This document shows, in pieces, positions 8,659-15,631 of a stretch of DNA of 15,631 bases. Position 1 is the first letter of the stretch; every line of letters starts with the position of its first letter. The notes under the pieces are model-generated. The model saw only the letters and a program-made list of their open reading frames with translations. It was not told the origin of the DNA and searched no databases. The DNA comes from Larix sibirica (Eukaryota > Streptophyta > Pinopsida > Pinales > Pinaceae), in assembly GCA_004151065.3 (NCBI GenBank), contig NWUY0300018190.1:18006-33636 (forward strand), read 5' to 3'. The translations under genes and the position numbers were made by a program.

Positions 8659-9355
8659 CTACATACATGTGTAGATTGTTTGGTAACTTGGTTCTACATT
8701 CATCGTTAGTCCCTCCCACAAACTATAGCTTTCACTCAATGGCATTATTTTAGCCCATCCAGAGTGCCACAAACATAAATTTCTCTATAGTTCCAATACA
8801 GTCCAGGATTCACACTTTATTTTTGCAAATTTTAATTATTTTTTCTACATAAAAGATATGATTTATCTATGTTTTGACCAGGAAGGGCTTGGAGATGAGA
8901 CTAATTAGTTGCTCGGAGTTTAACTATTTTTAGCCAAAAGCTATGAATCCCTATGGCACTATGTTTGGAAGAACTTGAGAAGAGATTTCATGATCACCTC
9001 TTTGCATGCATTTGTGTTGGTGCTCTAATGGCAGTCCTATCTTATTTGGAACTTTTCTTGAATAGCGTTGAAGTACATTCATAGATGTTTTTTATTTAAT
9101 TTTATTAGCTTTTGCGTATATAGGGGAATTGAATCTTATCTTTGAGACTACTCTTCAAATGCATAAGAGGGTAGCATTGTTCGTTGCTGCAAGCATTTGC
9201 AAGAAGGTTCCATCTGGAACAAAAATTTCGTAATGAATGTTGTGTTGTATTGAAAAGGTATTTTGTTTTTTGCATGTTCCCTTTTAATATTGCAGTTATG
9301 AGTGTGTTTATAAAGATGGAAAAACATTGAATTTGGATTTGTTTGTGTTATGTAT
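8659..9355. other. Unassigned AT-rich DNA, copy B
   Basis: This is the second copy of 626-1322 with no difference that I found. Again no gene or element is recognised, and the minus-strand frame at 9148-9411 crosses into repeat R and is probably chance. Confidence 0.5.
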
Positions 9356-11319
9356 CCAATTTGTGTTGTTTTTTGAATGTTTACCTTGAAGTCAATTTTT
9401 CTTTTCATCAACGATAAATATTCATTTGGTATGTGGTAGACTATGCATCTATTTGTTTATAGAATCATTTGCTTATTCTTATGAAAATTATATGAACTAT
9501 GTAATCATTTCTTGGTTGTACAAATAATGAGACTTACATCTATTTGCAAAGTAAAGAAGTGGCCAAACACCTCTCAGTGCACCAAGATATAAAATATCAA
9601 CATAAGTGCACAGGTGAAGTGCCTCACCCAAAATGTGGAAAAATATGTTATTGCAAGCTCTATTATTATTAATTGGCCTGTAGGATTTAATTAGGTTTCT
9701 ATCTATATATGTCGACATAACATAATCTCAACTATTTTAACATCTCTAGAAACCATTTAGTTGGGTGTATTGCTAATGAGCAATTTAGTTACTTAACACA
9801 TCTTCATATGGGTAAAACACATACCTATGCAGGACTAATTTAACTTGTTGTAGCCTAGACTTGGTTGAGTTTACTAAATCCCATTACAACATCAAAGGTT
9901 CATTGCCTTCAACATTGAAGCTTCTATTAGTGCTTGCAGTGTTATTTTTCTCTTTAGTGTTTGTGATTCTAGCCATTTTTAAGTCCACGATTATTTGGAA
10001 GGTCATTTCCTTGGCACTTGTTACCACACAAACCAATATCTTGAGATTAAATCCCTAACATCAATGATGGATTATGGATAAACAAGAGGCAGGCCAATGT
10101 CACCAAACCTAACCCAACTCTTATGCTTTTTAAGATAGCTCTTTTGTAGCTCAAGGGAGGAGTCCCTAAATAGGATTTTAGGGTTTAAACATGAAGCACA
10201 AGGTGGATTTGAAGAGTAAACCTAGCAAACCAAAGGTTTTTCATGAAAGTAAAAGATAATGGTGATGAAGGTATTGGAGACCAATGTCTTAGCAAATGGG
10301 AAAGTGGGGTCAATCAATGATAGTAATCAAGAGCTTACTAACATCCAATGGTAGCTATGGTTTGAGAGCCAATCCCTACCATATCCAAGAAAGGCTAGGT
10401 TTATCCTAGGATCTACAAGGGGATAACTAGAGTGGTTTCTTCACATCAACTTGGGCATAATATTCATCAAGCAGGGAATCCTAGGGCATACAATCAAGAG
10501 CTGAAAATACGCCACATACTCAACCATAAAACCAAATAGATTTAACCTTTCAAAGTAAAGAGCTCACTTGCAAATCATCCCAAGCAAGAAACCACTGTTG
10601 ATCTAAAAAATACCCCATAGCATTAGCAATATTTCTACATCATAGCGTTAACATCAACCATACATAAACACCAATAGATATTGCATTAAGTCTTCATAGG
10701 ATTTCTCCTCCAATTAGACCAAACATGATAAATAAATGAGAGAGCCAACACTTATACATGTTGTAGCTCCATCTCATTTTACAATAAAATATGAATAAAC
10801 TAGGTTAAAACACTAGATCTAGCCTAGGTTGGAGTAAAAAAATCAAAATACTCCAACAAATCCTAACAAACTCTAACAACATCCATGAAATATGGTGGTT
10901 AAAACTACAAGTACAATATACAAGAGAAGAAAGGCCCAAGAAAGGGGTGCATCCATCAAATGAGGGTGAATGATGACAATACGAAGTCAAACCTAGCCTC
11001 CAAAGGCTATCCAAAGGTAGTGCTCCAAGAAACAAGCTTCAAAAGGTGGAGTACTTCCTCAAATAAGGTGAACGCTCTCCATGAAAAATATCCAAAAGGC
11101 ATGTGCAACGGAAATATGACGTGACTATTTAAACAACAATTCTAGAAATGCTAACTTCCTCAATATTTATCAGAGTTTTTGTTATAACCACTTTTTAGAA
11201 ATCCTACGGCCACTCTGCATCTAATGGATTTGAGATGGCTCAATTCTAGGCAGTCTGTCAAAATATAACTCTCCCAAAGCTAGGATACCCCTAAAAAAAT
11301 GTCCCATAAAAATGGCCTA
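9356..11319 (+). repeat. Repeat R, copy 3 (duplicate of copy 1)
   Basis: This matches 1323-3286 at an offset of 8,033. The single difference I found anywhere between the two units lies here: C at 10935 where copy 1 has T at 2902. It carries the same extra C and the same 32-base segment that distinguish copy 1 from copy 2. Confidence 0.85.
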
Positions 11320-11322
11320 AAA

Positions 11323-14218
11323 AGTTCCCAAAGGAGGATAATTGAGGATACTATCTGTCCATAGATGAATTCGCTTCTCATTTCCAGGAATCCAATGCAA
11401 ATTCATATGAAAAAATTTCCATGCTTTGACACAAAGCTTCCAAATTGAAGATCCATTCTAAGCTAGAGGGGGGAGTCAAGACATCTAATTCTGCTTCCTT
11501 CTAGAGACTTCCTCTGTAATATCTTTGCAACCTAGTTTCTCTCAAGGGAAATGATTTTCCATAGTAGCTTAGCTCCCAGGGCCAAATTGTTGAGTTGGAT
11601 ATCTATGATGAACAAACCCCCACGTTCTACTGGGGCATTTAACGACATTCCAATTTATTAGAGAGATTTTGTTGTCATTCTACTTTCCTCCTTTCCAAAG
11701 AAGGGACCTAACCAATTTGTTGATCTAATGGGGATGGATGTAGGAGCTAATAGGACAAAATAGAGGAATAGGTGCATGGAGGATAAAACAACTTTTATTA
11801 GCTTCACTCTGCTAGCAAGATTTAGCCAATTTACTCCCCAATTTTGAATCCTCTTTGAAATTTTTTCAAGATTTCTTGCCAATTTTCCTTAGATTGGTTT
11901 CCTTTTGCTTTTGGAATTCCCAGATATTTGAAAGAATCCCATTTTCCTGATCCTTGGAATCCAAATTCATGCTGAATGTTGCGTAGGAGGGCTGAAATAT
12001 TCCATCCATAAATTTGGATTTTCCAGTGGTTGATTATGCTACCGAAGGCTTGACATAATGTTTGCAATATGAGGTTGAATCTTCAAGCAATGGCTAGGGA
12101 AGCTCCCCCAATGAGTAGGGTACCATTTGCAAATTGAGAGTGATTCATCCCCTTCACATTTCTAACAATATTAATCCCCTTAATTTGACCTTCCACTCTA
12201 GCCTTTTCCAATGCCTTACTTAGAGAATTTTCCATAATAATGTAGGGGAGCGGAGAAAGGGGGCATCCTTGCCTGAGCCCTATAGAGGCTTTAAAAAACC
12301 CTAAGACCCTTCCATTCACCAATGGAGCTATCCATGGATGACTAATGCATGATTTGACCCATGAAATGAATTTTTCATTGAATCCAAATTTTTGAAGCAC
12401 CTTGTAGAGATATTGATGGTTTACTCTATCGAAGGCATTGGCCATATCAAGTTTTATGATCATTCCTTTTTATTTCTTTGCCCTGCTTGGATGGATGGAT
12501 TCCTAAACTAGGATTATATTGTTTAGAATATTGTGCTTCTAGATGGATCCCCCTTGATTTTTTGAAATGATGTAGGGGAGAAGACCTTTGAAGCACATGG
12601 AGATGATTTTTAAGAAGATCTTACATGAAACACTACATAGGGAAATAGGACAAAATATTCTAAAAGAGGAGGGGTTGGATTCTTTGGGGATTAGGGCTAG
12701 AAAGGAGGAATTTATTGCTCCTCCTAGGCATGGATTCCTCTGGGCGTATTCCATCATCCACATAAAGTATTTCTTAATGATATTCCAACATATTTTATAG
12801 AAATGAACTGAGAACCCATTGGGACCATGGGTCTTGTCCGATTCCATCCCCCAAATGGCTGCTCTGGTTTCTTCCTTTGTGATTGGTTTAGTCATCTCAA
12901 TATTGCCTTCTAGAAAAACCAATTGGGGGATGCCATGAATATGTGCCCTCTAGGCCTCTTCCTTGTCCTCATTTTCTTTAGAGTAAAGTTCATTGTAGTG
13001 TCTGAAGGATTCCTTTTTTATCTCTTCAAAATTTTGAATTTTCTCCACTTCTTTATTCTTAATCTCTCAAATAATTTTTATGATGTACCCTCGTCTAAGA
13101 CTACTTGTGGAAGAATTTAGTGTTCTGATCCCCTAATCTTAACCACATGCTTCTGGATTTAAGCCTGCAATACTCTTCTTCCTTTCTATGAGCTTTATGA
13201 AGTGCTTTCCAAAATTCATCCCTTTTTTTTTCATTCAGATCAGTAGAGGTCACCTCTTTGTTTTCCATTTCCTCAATGTGGCTCTCTAAGGCCGACTACA
13301 TTTTCTTCCTTTCCCGAAGGGGGAGGGAATTGAGAATTTGGCCCAAAAATTTAATTTTTTTTTAACTCTCCTAATTTTTTCTTCCCATATAAAGAAGGTA
13401 GAACCCTTTATGTCCACATCCCAGGATTTCCTTACAATATCAAAGAACTCTGGCTACTCCTTCCAAATAGGGAGAAAATGAAAGGGGATAGGGCCAAGTT
13501 CTAAATTAGGCTCAATATGAAGAGAAATTGGCTTATGATCTGAGACACTAGAAGACAGGACGTGGGAAGAAATCCTAAAATTGAAGAGAAGGAAGTAGTC
13601 GTGGATCATGAATATATCTAACGAAGCGACAACATGTCCAAGGCCATTCCTCCTATTTGACCAAGTAAAATTTATATTACTAGGGGGGATGTATAACATA
13701 TTCCAATGTTGAATGAGGTCGTCAACATATTCCCTAAAAGGATATCTCACAATGGACCCCCCCTTTTTTTATTTACTTGACAGGGTAAGGTTAAGATCCC
13801 CAACCATAATAAGGTTGGGAAATTGAGAGAGACCGTCTTAGTTTATTAAAGATTTCCAACAATCCTTTTTTTCTAAGTAATTGACAGGAGTGTAAATGTT
13901 TAAGAAAGATACCTGAATATTTGATTGCAAATGAAGGAGAGAAACAATCCCCCAATAGGGGAACTTGATTTCTTGAATAAGATGGAGCCTTGTGCAGTCA
14001 CACAGTGTCTCCAAACCTCCAGAAACTCCTCAGGAACTAATTGAATTGCCATTGCTCTGCTTCCAAATTCGTTTTGTTCTCTAAAGGAGGTCATTAGCTT
14101 CCTTTTTCATCTCCCAGAGCAGTAGAATTTCTAGTCTTTAAGATCTAATGATATCCTTAACTGCTTCTTCCATTGTAATTGATCCCATACCTCTACTATT
14201 CCAGGGGATAATCTTCAT
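11323..14218 (-). pseudogene. LINE ORF2 pseudogene: AP endonuclease + reverse transcriptase, copy B
   Basis: This has the same reading as copy A: ATG at 14218, endonuclease blocks 'GDLN' (13801-13790) and 'SDH' (13543-13535), and RT blocks 'KLDMANAFD' and 'GLRQGCPLS' (both within 12463-12083). The catalytic FADD box is again FANG (12133-12122), and the one-base frameshift recurs near 11867. All stop codons checked are shared with copy A, so neither copy has been under selection and the duplication postdates the decay. No functional product is possible from either copy. Confidence 0.92.
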
Positions 14219-14270
14219 TATTTACTTCTGGTTTGATGGGGGCCCCCTTTCTGCTCAGGGCGTTTTGATC
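14196..14270 (-). pseudogene. Possible LINE ORF1 C-terminal tail, copy B
   Basis: This is the duplicate of 6163-6237: a short minus-strand open frame that ends at TAG 14198-14196, 23 bases inside the ORF2 start. It has the same weak support as copy A. Confidence 0.3.
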
Positions 14271-14272
14271 TC

Positions 14273-15631
14273 CCAATTTGTGTTTTTTTTTAATATTTAC
14301 CTTCAAGTCAAATTTTCCTTTCATCAATGATAAACATTTATTTTGCAAGTGGTAGACCATGCATCTATTTGTTTATAGAATCATTTGCTTCTTCTTATGA
14401 AAAGCAGATGAACTATGTAATCATTGCTCGGTTGTACAAATAATGAGACTTACATCTATTTGTAATTAAAGAGGTGGCCAAACACCTCTTAGTGCACTAG
14501 CGTATACAATTTCAACATAGGTGCATAGGTTGAGTGTCTTACTCAAAATGTGGAAAAATATGTTATTGCAGGGTCTAATATTATTAATTGGCTTGCAGGC
14601 TTTGATTAGGCTTCTATCTATATATGTCGACATAACACAATCTCAACTATTTTAACATCTCTAGAAACCATTTAGTTGGGTGTATTGCTAATGAGAAATT
14701 TAGTTACTTAACACATCTTCATATGGGTAAAACACATACCTAAGTGAGACTAATTTAACTCCTTGTCATCTAGACTTGATTGAGTTTATTAAATCCCATT
14801 ACAACATCAAAGGTTCATTATGTTCAACATTGAAGCTTTTATTAGTGCTTGCATTGTTATTTTTCTCTTTGGTGTTTGTGATTCTAGCCATTTTTAAGTC
14901 CACGACTATTTGGAAGGTCATTTCCTTGGCACTTGTTACTACACAAACCAACATCTTGAGATTAAATCCTAACATCAATGATGGATTATGGATAAACAAG
15001 AGGGATGCCGGTGTCACCACACCTAGCTTGACTCTTATGCTTTTTAAGCTAGCTCTTCTCTAGCTCAAGGGAGGAGTCCCTAAATAGGATTACTAGGGTT
15101 TAAAAATGAAGCACAAGGTGGATTTGAAGAGTAACCTTATCAAATGAAAGTTTTTTTATGAAAGTAAAAGATAACGGTGATGAAGGGATTGGAGACCAGT
15201 GTCTTATCAAATGGACAAGTGGGGTCAATGAAGGATAATAATGAATACCTTACTAACATTCGAGGAGAGCTAGGTTTTGAGAGCCAATCCCTACCATATC
15301 CAAGAAGGCCTAGTTTATCCTAGGATCTACAAGGGGATAACTAGAGTGGTATCTTCACATAAACTTGGGCATAATATTCATCAAGCATGGAATCCTAGGG
15401 CATACAATCCAGAGCTGAAAATACGCCACCTATTCAACTATAAACCCAAATAAATTTAACCTTGCAAAGTAAATAGCTCACTTGAAAATCATACCAAGCA
15501 AGAAACCATTGGTGATCTAAAAAGTACCCCATAGCATTAGCAATATGTCCTCATCACAGCGCTAACATCAACCGTACATAAACAATAAGAGATATTGCAT
15601 TAAGTCTTAGTGGGATTTCTCCCCCAATCCA
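14273..15631 (+). repeat. Repeat R, copy 4 (duplicate of copy 2, cut by window end)
   Basis: This matches 6240-7598 at an offset of 8,033 and runs off the window. The 95-codon open frame at 14776-15063 is the same chance frame as in copy 2. Confidence 0.85.

Larger units (their letters stand above)
11320..14272 (-). mobile_element. L1-type LINE fragment, copy B
   Basis: This is the second copy of the LINE fragment at 3287-6239, with the same ends, strand and lesions. It arose with the whole 8-kb unit and not by a separate retrotransposition: the flanking R copies and unassigned DNA are duplicated with it. Confidence 0.85.
8570..15631. repeat. 8,033-bp direct tandem unit, copy B (truncated by window end)
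   Basis: This is the second copy of the unit that starts at 537. It follows copy A without any spacer and runs to the window end, covering the equivalent of 537-7598. The sub-elements keep the same order, strand and lesions as in copy A, including every LINE stop codon and frameshift, so the two copies separated after the LINE had already decayed. Unlike copy A, its left junction has no N: the SINE body reads straight across 8569/8570. Confidence 0.97.

Noticed and set aside
1-15631. CRISPR array, defence island, gene cluster or other new system
   Set aside because: There are no regularly spaced short repeats, no intact non-transposon gene and no co-oriented coding set. All recognised parts are dead or non-autonomous plant transposable elements.

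Overview
This window looks like intergenic, repeat-filled nuclear DNA from a plant with a large genome. It contains a Ty3/gypsy protease fragment, a decayed plant L1-type LINE and two tRNA-derived SINE-like elements, the DNA is AT-rich, and I find no intact host gene, RNA gene or prokaryotic-style operon. The protease motif 'GRPWLATA...IGCRSGN' and the general repeat style suggest a gymnosperm such as a conifer, but that is an inference and I cannot name a species.

Layout. Positions 1-523 hold, on the minus strand, an open fragment of Ty3/gypsy pol (aspartic protease). A single N lies at 536. From 537 to the window end the sequence is one 8,033-bp unit (537-8569) followed by an almost perfect second copy (8570-15631, cut by the window end at the equivalent of 7598). 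I found only one base difference between the copies (T at 2902, C at 10935).

Each unit holds, left to right: part of a minus-strand SINE; about 0.7 kb without recognisable content; a ~1.95 kb repeat 'R'; a ~2.95 kb minus-strand LINE fragment (ORF2 pseudogene with AP-endonuclease and reverse transcriptase); and a second, diverged direct copy of R. The unit then ends with a plus-strand SINE-like element with a CAA tail, a short direct repeat, and a stem-loop region that leads into the next SINE.

Interpretation. None of these parts works together as a functional system; they are dead or non-autonomous transposable elements. The most notable point is the duplication. Its left edge falls exactly at the N at 536, another single N lies at 8200, and the breakpoints lie in no shared repeat. 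I think a contig placed twice during scaffolding is at least as likely as a real recent tandem duplication. I found no evidence for a new biological system.
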